A DNA stretch of 64,000 bases from Spinacia oleracea (taxonomy: Eukaryota > Streptophyta > Magnoliopsida > Caryophyllales > Amaranthaceae). The stretch is taken from assembly GCF_020520425.1 (NCBI RefSeq), contig NC_079487.1:78807141-78871140 (forward strand), given 5' to 3'. Both the position numbers and the translations under genes were made by a program. This document shows, piece by piece, positions 34,130 through 46,257 of this stretch. The notes beneath the pieces are model-generated. The model saw only the letters and a program-made list of their open reading frames with translations, was not told the origin of the DNA and did not search any database. Every line of letters starts with the position of its first letter. The stretch's first letter is position 1.

Positions 34130-34766
34130 TAGTATATTATACTAAATCACAATTGCTTTTTTGCGTCAAAAACTTCACATGTTTTTTTAAGTTAGTTTCT
34201 TTAAGCTGAGTTGTGCAATTCTTGGAAATAATAAAGGTTACAAATATTTATTGTGGGTAAATTACGAAGTGATCATAATCTTTTTATTGTTATATAGATT
34301 CTAAATGCAATTTCCGTTTGTATCGGAAATCAAAATTCTTTAGGCCTCTTCAATATCGTTTTTGTTTTATGTTTTTTCAAAAAACTACTCCTTAAACAAA
34401 TGTATAAAAACTACAAAAAATATTTCCTGTCAACATTCAAAAATTTCATATGGACGTGCATTGTATAGGAGCTAACTTGTAAATTATAAAAGAAAGTCAT
34501 ATGGTTGTCAATCGGCATCATCAATCCATGAATGATACATTGAGGACTTTTACGAGTTAAGTTAAACAATGGGGTCTCACCTTTGTAATTTTTCACTGTT
34601 AAGTACCCACACCTTTTTTTCACCGTTAAGGACCTATAAAGTATATCATGGTTAAAATTAATCCCCATAGTTAAAAGGTTAGTCCCCATAGTTAAAAGGT
34701 TGGTCCCTTACACGTGGCAGCATATTATTTGCGGTGCAATAAATAAGAAGTCATTTACTGCCTTAG
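34130..34766. other. Intergenic DNA, no gene seen
   Basis: Contains a 21-bp tandem pair (CCCCATAGTTAAAAGGTT, about 34663-34705). The open frame at 34411-34689 on the minus strand reads through this repeat and is not a gene. Confidence 0.45.
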
Positions 34767-35825
34767 TGTAACACCCTAATAATTCCTTGCTTTTATAAAA
34801 CCATTTTCCAACTTAAAATAAAGGAATTACTAAAGTATTACCACCACCGTGATAACGGTTAAGGCTAGTACCAGAATTACGCAGTCGAATTTAATGATAA
34901 CTAACTTTCAAACCAACATAAATAATAATTAAGGCCTCCTACAAGTTGGAACCATAACGGCCCAAAACCAAAGTATTGAAAATCCAACAAACTCAAAACA
35001 CGATTAAAGTATAATTCAAACCACAAAGGCAATACGAACTTCAAATATTAAAATAGTTTCAAAAGCACAAAAGAATGCAACTCTCAACCATCCCAAGCTA
35101 CATGATTTCGATCGTACTTTGTTCTACAAAGCTGCTAAATTAAATCTACTCCCCAACAATGCAAGTGCAATGATGGATCATCATAGGGTTATTAAGGCGA
35201 ATGCCATGACCAAGAGACATAAAGCACATAGTCAGCAAAAGCTGAGTACTTACAAGGCTAGAGTGAAAGAAAATTATAATCATGCATCACTCGCTAAAGT
35301 ACTAATCCACATGCAAAAGCCATTTAATAAATAACAAACAAATCATGAATACAAGACTCGACTCTTGACTCACAATTTTAATTTGAATAAGCTTCGAACG
35401 GGCCAAAAGAAGTTTCCATAAAAGGAAGAGTGTTGGGAGCCCACTAAACACCATAATAAATAATATAATGAATATCGGACCATACCGAGTGTCGGGCCAT
35501 AACGACGGAATTCTAGCGCATAAATAAAATGAAACAACGTCTTGTATCATTAGCAGGAGATCGAGTTTTCCGGCAAGTCTCCCCCCATTGTTCATACTCG
35601 AGGTATATACGTTCCAAGAGTTTTGAAGCTTGTTCTGGTTGCACTTTACGTTTATTAATATTTTATTAATAGCGAACTCGAGACTCAAACAAACATACAT
35701 TTAATAAACGACAATCAAAACAATCTCATTTTAATCCTTTAGGACTTGTGATCAATAAATTAAGACGTAGTGAATTTACTAACAAGTTCCTTCTCACAAA
35801 AGGTGAGATTCCACATCATGCCTGT
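34767..35825 (+). mobile_element. Ty3/Gypsy-type LTR, left part (split by Tat insertion)
   Basis: Begins TGTAACACCCTAATAATTCC and is similar along its length to 54236-54934. It stops at CATGCCTGT (TSD of the Tat element, 35821-35825) and resumes at 49090. Lineage not certain; TGTAACACCC starts are common in plant Gypsy LTRs. Confidence 0.7.
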
Positions 35826-37287
35826 TGTGAGGGGGGTCGAAAAAGCGCGAGGCTAATGCGTGACCTGTCCCTCGTGGGTGTGACGATTCTTTTTATTCAA
35901 TCAAGTGTAATTGGATTTCCTGTGAGTATACACCCAATTGACTAGTAATATAGGAGTCGCCATTCACTTTTTAACGACAATGAGAAAAACTGACAAAACC
36001 CGGTTATCGTGACATAAAGGGAGTGCAATTATGTTTGACCACGACGGCCGTAGGTTCCCTTGTGATCCCTGGTGTGGGGATCTCTCAATATACACCCGCA
36101 AGGTAGAGATTGAGGGTTCGGGGGACTGTAACTACCGAGAGGAGTAATTCGCTCGTCGATAACTCCAGAGGCAGGATATCCTTACTAGCTCAGCATAAAT
36201 AATTGAAGGGACATGCGTTAATTATTAAACTAATCTGAGTTGATTTTAGCAATATGCAACATATAATACTAATCCGATCGTGATTATCTGATTTAAATAG
36301 CATTAAGGGACCTAGCATGATAATCCGATTTCCCAAAAATATTATATTTATTAGGCGTGATAGAACAATCATATTAGGTTAGTTTAACAGTTCATAAAAA
36401 GGGCGAGAAAAGCAGTTAAATCATCGAAAAGGGACACATTACGACGCACCCTTGAGAGGTGCGTCACGGTTCTCAGAAAACTAACCACTTTGACTTTGCT
36501 ATTTCTCCTTTTTATTTAACGAATCTCGATTATGGGACAGGATACGTTCTGTTCGATTTATGGATCGATTGCGACAGAACGCGTGAACAGTTTCGCAGCG
36601 AGAGGCTTAGGCTAAGGGGTTTAGAGTCAATACTCAGAGTATATTATGTGTTGTTGTGTTGTTTCACGTCGAAACTAGGGGCCTATTTATAGGGAAGAGT
36701 TCGTGGAAAGATAGAATTGCAGAGTTCTAATCCGCAAAGAATTAGGAAAAGAAACGTACCCAGGTATTTTCAGCGCCCAAGCCTGGGCGCCGAAGATTTC
36801 GGCGCCTAGAGCCAAGCGTTGAAAATAGGGTCTGGGCAGTTTTTGTTTAGTCAGATTCGGATTCTAAAATCCGTAGACTTTGAGATTAATTCGAGTCTTT
36901 TAGCGCGTATCAATTTTGTGATGGAATGCGTCTGGGCCCGTTACGAACTCTAGGTTCGTTAGGATTTTAATTAATACGTAACTCTTATTTCCGAATCTTA
37001 TTAGGAATAGGATTCTCGCGGTTTTCTATCTCATTTAGGATTTATGTTAGAATGCAACACCTAATTCTGACAGGTTTCTATCTTTTATGATTTGCCACTT
37101 TTAGAAGCTACCTTTTACGACAGTTACTATTTTTAGCAGGTTTCCATAAATAGCAGGTTTCGGGTGAAATGAAATAGGGAATCGAGATTCGTTTATTTTA
37201 TAGGAGATGCGTTGTCAAGTGGAGTTTTTATGCTTTCATCATTGAACCTTTCCCTTGCGGGAATGGGGACAAAAGTAGGTGTCTACA
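35826..37287 (-). repeat. 3' LTR of the Tat element (1462 bp)
   Basis: Bounded by TGTGAGGGGGG and GTGTCTACA on +. On the minus strand it has a TATA-like CCCTATAAATAGG (about 36682-36694). Relative to the 5' LTR it has about 28 extra bases inside the GC palindrome at 36767-36826. Confidence 0.92.
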
Positions 37288-37302
37288 GTTAGCCCCCACT
37301 TT
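37288..37302 (-). promoter_or_regulatory. Polypurine tract of the Tat element
   Basis: Purine-rich AAAGTGGGGGC on minus immediately upstream of the 3' LTR; primes plus-strand cDNA synthesis in LTR retrotransposons. Confidence 0.75.
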
Positions 37303-37777
37303 GACTGAGTCTTGGAGTAAGACGATGGTCAAAGTATTAGACGGAGTGCGTCACACAAGCCATGGTGTATGTGACCTGTTTTGCGAAGGGTCTCACGAGC
37401 CCCCGAGTGATAACATTTGACTTAAGGGTCATCACTTGAAGTGTCGACATATCCCTCACGTGTCATTGGGATTTGTCAACTGATAGTATAGAAACTTCCT
37501 CACTTTGTCATTGGAAGGATCTAAAGATGTAGAAACTCCCTCACTTTGTCATTGGGAGTAACTACAGATATTTTCGAAATTAAAGCTGTAAAGTGTAATT
37601 GGGCCTCGCCAAGCCCAATCACGAGGTAAAACGTTTTTAAAGATTCTCATTTTCAGGGCTAGCTAAACGAGAAAACCCCCTTGTTTTTATAGGATGTAAA
37701 ACGAAGGAAAATCCAACAAACCAATCCTTTAATTTTTGGAAAAGGGAAAACCAATAAAAGTTATAGCTGCAGTGACT

Positions 37778-38420
37778 AAGGACCTGCGCTGTTAGTGACG
37801 CAGACCTCGCCCGCTGAAGGTGGGCGAGCCTGTCCTCTGAGGGGGACCCCCCGTCCGATAGAAGTGGACGAATCTGTTTGATGTTTTTGAAAATAAGGAC
37901 CTACTTTGTTTGTGACGTAGACCCCGCCCGCTGAAGGTGACGAACCTTGTCCGCTGAGGGTGGACACCCCGTCCGATAGAAGTGGACGAATTTGTTTGAT
38001 GTTTTTGAAAATAAGGACCTACGCGGTTTGTGACGTAGACCCCGCCCGCTGAAGGTGGCGAACCTTGTCCGCTGAGGGTGGACACCCCGTCCGATAGAAG
38101 TGGACGAATCTGTTTTGAAATTTTTTGAAAATAAGGACCTACGCGGTTTGTGACGTAGACCCCGCCGGCTGAAGATGGCGAGCCTGTCCGCTGAGGGTGG
38201 ACCCCCCGTCCGATAGAAGTGGACGAATCTGTTTTGAAATTTTATTTTGTTTTGTTTTTTTTGAAAATAAGGACCTACGTGGTTTGCGCCGTAGACCCCG
38301 CCGGCTGAAGATGGCGAGCCTATTTTAAATTTGAAGACCTTATTTTTCGAAAACTGAGGACCTGCGCGGCTAGTAACGCAGATCCCGCCCGCTGAGGGTG
38401 GGCGAGCCCATTTTGAATTT
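37778..38420. repeat. Tandem array, about 118-bp unit, about five and a half copies
   Basis: Unit starts near 37778, 37895, 38013, 38133, 38269 and 38356 (AAGGACCTACGCGG...GTAGACCCCGCC...CCCGTCCGATAGAAGTGG). The last two are shortened or altered. It lies in the element's 3' UTR, next to the polypurine tract. The minus-strand open frames in it are repeat artefacts. Confidence 0.92.
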
Positions 38421-38503
38421 CTTATTTTGCCTATGTAGAAGGGCTTTTGTGATTACAACCTGTTGGTGGGTCGTAATATTTCCTGATTAGCTGTATCCTA
38501 TAA

Positions 38504-39397
38504 GTGGGTCCACATTGTGTATATTTTTGTTTAACGATATTTTATTTTATTATTTTTTATTTATTATTATTTTTTCAAAATACCGTTTTTTTTCTTTTTG
38601 GGGATAGAAATAAGATAACGGATATCTTTACACAAAATAGGGGAGTACGCGTGCCCGACAGCGAATATTCGCTGTCTGGGAAGCATTTTCAGCGCCCAGG
38701 CCTGGGCGCGAGAATTTCTAACGCCCAGAGCTGGGCGTTGAAAATGCGAAAGGGGGACTGGTCTTTAAATTCGCGGACCGTCTCCTTCCTTTCCCATTTC
38801 CACCATTTTCGCTCAAACTTCTTCACTTCTCTCTACTGATTTTCGCTCGTTTTCTTCACTTTCCTTCACGAATTCTACTCCAAATTACTTCCCAATGTAA
38901 GTAATTTTCAATGATTTTGAGCTTTTCTGTCAATTTCAGTATTTTTTGTCAAGTATTTTCATGCATGAAATTGATTTGGGGGTTTTTGATTTTGTGCCCC
39001 TTTTCTCCAATTAGATAGTTGGAAATGTTCCACATAACATGTTAATTAGTTTGTGCATGTTAATTTTTGCAAGTATGTTGATTTTTGTTGAATTTGGGCA
39101 TTTTTATGCTAGCCCCCAAGTATACCTACGAATCTAGTATTTTCTTATAATGTAGGTGTTCTTGGTATATTGCATGCGTTCCTCATAATTCATGAATGAC
39201 AAATTATGGAAGGATTTTGATTTTGCTGGAGTTAATTTTTACTTAGAGAATTTTGCTAAGTATGAACTTAGTATCATGTTTTTTAGGGAACAAAAATTGT
39301 ATGACTCCATTTCATGAGTGAAATGCACTCTTTTTAGGGATCGGTATGAGTGCCGATTTTGTCAAAGGTATAATGCCTTGTTGTATTGTTGATCAGC
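38504..39397 (+). promoter_or_regulatory. Probable promoter and 5'-UTR intron of the antisense PMD gene
   Basis: A pyrimidine-rich leader (about 38775-38895) ends in a strong donor CCCAAT/GTAAGTAA (38896-38897); an acceptor GATCAG lies directly before the ATG at 39398. A GC twin palindrome (38686-38755) sits just upstream. Inference from splice signals only. Confidence 0.4.
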
Positions 39398-41495
39398 ATG
39401 TCTGACGAGTCGTTACCCCCTCCTGGTGGCCATGAGGTGCGTGGCATGACGCGTCAGTCGACTGGCCCGGGTCCCCTATGGGTGGGCCCTGAGCTTTACG
39501 ATGGTCGTGATCTGCACTACGACCTTGAGCACCATGTGACTTCCCGCCTTCACGCGAGGAGAGAGACTACGGTTCGCGGCTATGGCGCCGCGACGAGTGA
39601 GACCGTTTTTAGCTATCTGAGCTCGGACGCCCAGGCCTTGGTGAGGGCGAGCTCACTGTTTCCGGTGGTTGAGACCTTCTGGGAGATACTGCGGCTCAAC
39701 ATCTCCCTGTCCTTTCTGCGGTCGTTCATGAGGTGGTGGTGGGATACCACCAACACCTTCCATTTTCCTTGGGGCGAGATGACGATCACTCCTGAGGACT
39801 ACACAGTTTTGACGGGTTTGACCTTTACAGGGAACCCCGTTCGTCTGAGGTCGGACGGCCCATCGCCGACTGTTGCTGAGGGTACCAGGCTCCTGGGCTC
39901 GTGGATAGGTAGTAGGTTACCTTCGTACCAGCCCCGTGGGATACCTTTCGCTGACCTGATGTGGGATTTGGAGCACGGGGTAGAGGAGTCGCCTTCGAGA
40001 CAGGCTCGGCTGTTCTACCTCCATTTTATTACTTCCACTTTTCTATCGGGTCCGACTGACACCTTTGACCCGAGGTGGATAGGCATGATGGAGGACGTGT
40101 CTACACTGGGTGACTATCGCTGGGGCGATTTGGGCTATGCGACGCTTGTCGGCCAGATGAGTTTGTCGGTGCGCGTCTCGGACCCGAGTATACGTCACTT
40201 TGTGATTACATTAGCGGGAGTGCCGCGTTTGATCGAGGTATGTGCCTAGACTTTCTTTTGTTTTTCTCGCTTTTACCCGGCCTCTTTTTTTTTTTTTTTT
40301 AACGTTTTATTATCCTTTTCTTTTTGCAGCTGTGGGCCTTCGAGCACTTACCCTGGCTGGCTCCCCGAAAGGGGAAGAGGCTTTTGGAGTTCCCTGCCGG
40401 TCGTCGTTGGGGTTGGAGGAAGAAGCTGACAGTGCGTCCACCGCCCGATACCGTGTGGGATCTTATCCGGGACGGGAACCCTGAGCATGTACAAAATCTT
40501 ATCCTCTATCTCGTATTTCGTCATTCTTTTCATGTGCGAGATCTGACTGCGTTTTGTACGAAAACAGGTGGTTTGGACCCCATGGCTCCCTTTTAGGGGT
40601 ACCCACGCTTCGGTCAGGGAGAGTTATGCCCTGAGCCAGATGCGGGTCTTGTTCGTTGGCCGCCGGGACCCTGTCTGGTACCTGGGAGAGCGGGTACGTA
40701 TGCAGACGGTCGGGGTTTTTTCGGTGCCCAGGCCTCCGCCTGCGACCATGCTGTCTACTCGCTCGATAGGCGAGTCGTGGAGGGTCCACTCGAGGACTGG
40801 TGTGCCGGCGACAGAGTTGGTGATAGAGGGAGCTAGCTATTACCAGTTTATCCATGATTCTCTTCGTCTCCCGGAGCCTGGCGCTGTAAGTTGCCTCCTC
40901 TTTTTGTATTGATTTTAGTGTTTTCATGTTCGTGCCTATGTGTTTATGCCTACTGTGTTTTGTGCAGGAGGGTCCTGACCCTTTGTTGGGGGGATGGGTG
41001 CTTCCCGATGCTCGGATCTCGTATACCGGAGAGAGTGGATCCGAGATTGTGGAGACTTTCCCGGAAGACCGGGTTTTCCATGCTCCGCTCCCTGAGGGAG
41101 TAGAGGCGGTATGCACCTTTCATTTGTGTACTCTTCTTTATATTTTTTCTTTCTTCTTTTACTGACATTCTTGTTTTAGGCTCCGGCCCGTACGGCCAAT
41201 GCGATGGTGGGGGTGATCAACCGGTTGAAGTCCGCGTTGGTTCGAGCTCGGTCTGCGCTTTCTTGCAGGAGCCCCCACTCTACCCGGGTAATGTGCCCTG
41301 TCTCTTTTTCTTTTGATCTGTACCTTTGGTTTGGCTTTCGGTTATTCACTCTTTTTTTTGTGTCCCTTTTTGCAGACGGCTACTGGGCGTGCTGGGGCCG
41401 ACGACGCGGGTCCCTCAGGCGGGGACACGGTCGTCGCGGGAGAGAGAGAGCACAGCACTCGCCCCTACGGCATCGCCGTTCTGACGCGGGGGTGA
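39398..41495 (+). CDS. Plant mobile domain (PMD) protein, antisense gene of Tat element, six exons
   Basis: Exons 39398-40237, 40330-40488, 40568-40885, 40968-41108, 41180-41287 and 41376-41495 all have GT/AG borders and join in phase 0, giving about 560 aa. The N-terminal half is a plant mobile domain: FPWGEMTITPEDYTVLTGL at about residues 126-144, preceded by FLRSFMRWWWD and followed by WDLEHG and FYLHFITSTFL blocks. PMD proteins derive from transposons and have roles in silencing in plants; the domain's biochemical action is not settled. After exon 5 the frame ends in TGA at 41493; another frame stays open to 41683 with a serine/arginine-rich tail (EPSPELQSQPHFW), so a one-base slip or alternative splice may hide the true C-terminus. 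The gene is antisense to the retrotransposon. Confidence 0.8.
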
Positions 41496-41689
41496 GTTCT
41501 TCCGGGGAGAAGTCCAAGACGGAGCGTAGGCGGCGTTCCGTGTCGGTGGCCCGAGAGCCTAGCCCCGAGTTGCAGTCGCAACCTCATTTTTGGGGTGACT
41601 CTGGCTGGGGTCCCTCATACCACGGGGAGTGGAGTGGATGGACCGGCGAGGCTTGGAGACATGGGGCCGATGACGAGTCTTAGGCTTAC

Positions 41690-43442
41690 CTCCTGTTTTA
41701 TACATATTCATTCTTGTGTTCCGCATGTATATATATATATTTTTTGCGATTTTTGGTGCAAGAATGTTATGAGCCTTCCGTGGGCACTTTGTTTTAACAT
41801 ATTATAGCAATATTAGCTTCCTAAACCAACGACACTTTATTATGTTCGAAGAAGTCTTTTAAAAATTATTTGAAAATTATTTAAAATCCGAGTCTTACTG
41901 TGTATAATCCGAGGTGTCCTAAGTAAGTTTGACTTGTAGAAGGGTTCGTACAGGATTACATGAGTGAATCAAAATACTGTTACGATTTTTGGAATGCTGT
42001 CTAAGGATTTGCTGGAAGCCAAGGTGCAGGCGTCAAGATATTACTTGTGTCCGTTTGGCATATGCTTTAGGCTTTTAGGGCTATCTTTTCCAGAATTGCG
42101 GGAATATAAACCGTTTTCAAATCGACTTAGATTTACTTGGTGTATGTCCGTACAAAAGGTCAAGGTATACTTAGTTCTTTCCCTAGCTCTTTCATTTCAA
42201 TTTTTAGCCCCCAGTTGCTATTATGTCTTCCCATTAATGATGCTTTCATATTTCGATTTTTAGACGCCCGTGTCATATGTCTGAGTAGAGTGAGCCTTGG
42301 TTAAGTGCCAAGTCCTATTGACAATGTTCCATTTTTTTATAGCAAGCATTTGAATTACCATGAACGGGTGCCCTGAGTTCGAAGGAACGATGGGGCGATG
42401 CCGTAGAACAATCCTCTTTATTGCAAGCTTACTGCCTTTACTACTTGTTGGCGATCATGACTGTGTCTAGTGGTGAAAGAAGGTCTTTAAGCGAACGACT
42501 ATGTCTAGTGGTGAAAGAAAGTCTTTAAGTGAGTTAGTTCGCTTTAGGGAGGGTCAAGTCGAGTACTTTAGAGGTCATGGACGCTTGCGCTAGCCCCCAT
42601 TCAATTGAGGCAGAGCGATCTTTTGAGTCTTGGATAAGTGCCTAGGAGTGTGAGTGCTCCTTCTGGCAAGGGTACGTGCCCTTATTATCTTTCGATGTGT
42701 GCTCATTAATTTTGGCATCTTGGTGACTTGGATTCTTCCTTTGACTTAAATTTTTCTTTCGACTTGGGTTGCAAGTAATTAAATTTCAATAAGGGACTTC
42801 TATTTTTATTCTTGTTATTCTATAGGCTTTAATATTTTTGCAAATTGGTTGGACCGAATCATGGATTGCCTACGTATCCGCCTTAAATAGATTTAATTTG
42901 GAATCAGGTCTTGCGTGGTTCTTAGCCTAGAAAAATGGTTTTTTAGAATGCCGATTTTAAACAAGTACGTTCTGAGGTGGAAACATATTATTTGAAACGG
43001 TAGAATAAGTGAAGTTTATTATTATTTTAATCTGCTGCCTTGCCGTAAGCCAAAAATTTGTTTTATATATTTTTTTGAGTACATGTATTTTTTCTTCTTG
43101 GTGGTACGTATATCTGAATACGTGCTGTACCCCCCCAAGTGTTCGTTATTTTTCCGTGTATGTGCGGATAAAATGACGAGCACTTCTGCACAAAATTTGG
43201 CAAGCAGAGAGAATCAGCGCCCAGACTGGGGCGCTGAAGATTCCGGCGCCCAGCTCTGGGCGCTGATAATGATATCTGGGCAGATTTTTTGGTTTTGTGC
43301 CAAATATTTATGAATCTTTTTTGTGCGCTAAACGTTCTTTTTCTTTTTAAACGAATTTTTAAAGGCGCTTTGCAAAGTTCGCTTTTTTATTATTTATTAT
43401 TTTTTTGTACTTTTCATTTGTTTTCCTTTTTATTCGTGACTC
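41690..43442. other. Internal Tat sequence, no coding capacity seen
   Basis: No protein domain on either strand. Contains a near-perfect tandem pair at about 42462-42540 (TGTCTAGTGGTGAAAGAA units) and a GC twin palindrome at 43213-43270. The open frame 41964-42263 matches nothing known to me. Confidence 0.5.
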
Positions 43443-43873
43443 AAGACGGTTTGAAAGATGGGTTGAATGAGTTGCATAGGTATTGGTCAAGCATAAGGAT
43501 TACATCTTCTAGGACTCACAATTTGCAGCCTCAAGCTAGTGTCATGAGTTTAAATCAACCAAGGTCAATGAGTAGCATGGGGACGGCTCAAGGGTATATC
43601 AACAGGATGTATCCACACAAGTTATATGGTAATTATGCTAATGGTGGTGTAAGAACAGGTTTGGGCTTTGGAAATAATGGGTATGACGCACGTGTCAATG
43701 GCCGTGCGTGGTTTGCGGTTGACAACGAGTTCAAGAACGGGAGTCGAGGTAATGGTTTCTTGGGTTATGGCAATGAGAGCATGGATGGGTTAGATGAGCT
43801 GAACAGGGACCCCAGAGCGAATGCGTCTAAGAGCCTAAGGATTGGAAAGGGTAGACATCGTAGAATTTTATGA
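43443..43873 (+). pseudogene. Captured fragment of an ECT/YTH-family gene
   Basis: About 140 codons on + match the low-complexity region that precedes the YTH domain in plant ECT (m6A reader) proteins: SMSSMGTAQGYINRMYP, LYGNYANGGVRTGLGFGNNG, YDARVNGRAWFAVDN, and the hallmark NESMDGLDELNRDPRA just before where YTH would start. The YTH domain itself is absent; the frame stops at 43871. An extra DGLNELHR phrase lies near the start of the match. No start codon of its own is convincing. It is antisense to the retrotransposon, like the PMD gene. Best read as a host gene piece picked up by the element; a role is not shown. Confidence 0.6.
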
Positions 43874-46236
43874 TTTGGATTGGTTGACTCAATTCTTTTC
43901 CTTCGTTTACTTGGGTAGTTTTCGCACTTTGGGAGGTACGGGCAAAGTATTTTATGGCTCTTTTTCGCTCTCCCTTTTCTCTTTCTCTTTTTTCCTTTTT
44001 GCATGGGATTTCTCCCCAACATAAATCCTTCAATTTTTTTATTTGGGCTAAAAGGTAGATGGTTATGGTCTTTGAGTCACGAGGCGAGACTGAGTGAGCC
44101 TCGTTTGGTAGGCCTATAGTGGACCTTTAAATTATCTTACTTTGCAAGCGTATTTAGTCGTTTCTTAAAATGTGCAAATAGCGTAGATTCAAAATGTTGT
44201 TTTTACCTTATTGAATTTTAACGAAAGAATTACATCGATTTTTTTTTTTGCTTCTTTTCAGATTCCGGTTTACGGGATTTAATTGGAAGTTGTGATTTAG
44301 ACTCGAATTTTCATTAATCTTTCTGATTATAACCCGTGTATGAATACAAGAAGGTGGCCTAGACTCAAAATATGACGTGGCGTAAGCCTATAGCACTTGA
44401 CCAAGCGACTCGCAGACTTAGGCTAATTGGACCATAACTTTCGTTGGTTGACACTTTAGATTTTAACCCTTGGGTGTTCATTTGTCATGCGCCATTTTGC
44501 TTAAGGCTGGCAAGGTAGTTAATTGGGGAGATCGAATTTTTATTTTTTCAAGACTAGAATCATTAGTGCAGCTTCTCTCTTAGTGTGTATTGCTTTGCCC
44601 CAATGGTAGCCTTATGGTATATGCCGATTTGGGTATTTTCATGGTTGGTCATGTTGCATTCATGGAAAATCCTTTAGTCCGTACTCAGTAGTATTTCAAG
44701 GAGCGAGTGACTCGAGAGGACTATGATAGTCATGACCCAATGTGATTATAAGCCTTGGGGCCATTAATTTTTCTTTGCCAATGGTATTAACGCCTTAGGT
44801 TCACTTTGGGGGTTGTGCGACTATAGGGGAATGATTTCCAGAATGTGACCGTTTCCATTTTGCAAATACTATAATATATTCTTTTTATTGGTGAGAGAGA
44901 GTATTAAGGCCGTTGATTCTTAGCAAGGGATGACAATTACATATGGGTGCTCATTGATTTAAATGTTAGGAAGGGAGACTCAATATGGTTCAACCTTTTA
45001 GCTTGCAGAACGACACCAAGTATTAGGACCGATTCTATGGATAAGACAACTAAGACTTAGGATTTAGATTGTACTTTGGCATAGCCTAGTCTAGACTCGG
45101 ATTTATTCATTTTCTATTTGAACATTTTTTTTTTCTTGAAGACTTTATTCGAACATTATTTTTTGAATACTTCGCCCATGTGACATTCATAATTATTAGC
45201 ATGTTCGGTTTTGATGCCGAGCATTGTCGTCGTAGGAGGCCTAACAACGACGCAAAGAGTTATTAATATTTTACGAGTCGCTTTTGAAATCGAGTGCTTT
45301 TCTTACGCCCTTGTAGCAATTTTTTCGAAAAGTCTTTTTTTTTTGCTACGTACATACTTTTTATGCGCGGGCAACGAGGCTGCTGTGCCTGAGCAAAAGG
45401 CCAGGCGGCAACATCGGCGCCCAGAAGTGGGCGTGAGAAATTTTGGCGCCCAGCCAGGGGCGCTGAAAATGCGTCCCTGACTGGTACTCGTTTTCAATTT
45501 TCGTCTACTTTTGTTTTTGCGACTTTGATTTTGCGTGTTTGCCTAATAACGTCCTTACGCGTTGTGCAGCGTTTGTGGGATTCGTTACAGGCCATCCCGA
45601 GCGTCGCTTATTTTGTGGCGATCATTCGGGTTTGCGGAACACATGTTTCGGTTTAACTCTTTGGCAAATTAGTCTATGAATGTTTGGGCAACTTTTTAAG
45701 GTCGTTGGTTTTCTAGGATAGTTTGTCACACACAATCACATATTTCGCTACACATAACTACATTACAAACATGGATTTGAAAATTAAATATGCCACGTAG
45801 TTTATGATAGGCTTCTATGGGTAGTTTATTTACGTCTGGCTTGGTACCGCTTCTATCGTAGATCCAACACATGCCCCGGTCGAGGTAGTGTCTTCAACAG
45901 ACGAATTTCGCTCAAGAGGCCAACCCGCAAGTGCAAGCCAAGGGGGCATGCAGGCGAGAGGGACCTAATGGGCGAGCGATTGGTTTCGGGATAGGTGTAC
46001 TACCTGCCAAAGTATTGAGTGGGAAACATGCGCGGCGTATGCACCCCCCTATTGGCGAAAAGGGTATCCTTAGTCCCAACTCCCGAGGGAGCCGAGATTC
46101 GTTATGATGTTCTGCCCGTTCACATTAATATGCTGATTTTCAGGTCGTCCCAACTTGATGGGGAAATAAACGCGGGGTAGGATCGTTTCACCCTTCGGCT
46201 ATTTTGATTACCTACAAGCACGAGTATTTCCTTCAC
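43874..46236. other. Internal and leader sequence of the Tat element
   Basis: No gene seen. Holds a GC twin palindrome (45414-45470) and, toward the right end, the untranslated leader of the retrotransposon (minus-strand sense). Confidence 0.5.
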
Positions 46237-46257
46237 TATCCCCAGTGGAGTCGCCAC
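46237..46257 (-). promoter_or_regulatory. Primer-binding site of the Tat element
   Basis: On minus, GTGGCGACTCCACTGGGGA directly follows the 5' LTR end. This is the tRNA-primer complement seen in Tat/Ogre elements (recalled as tRNA-Arg). Confidence 0.8.

Noticed and set aside
37776..38085. Minus-strand frames with repeated SGQG/PSAGG-like words
   Set aside because: Direct consequence of the 118-bp tandem array.
43842..44033. Small frames downstream of the ECT-like fragment on both strands
   Set aside because: Short and compositionally biased, with no YTH domain continuation.
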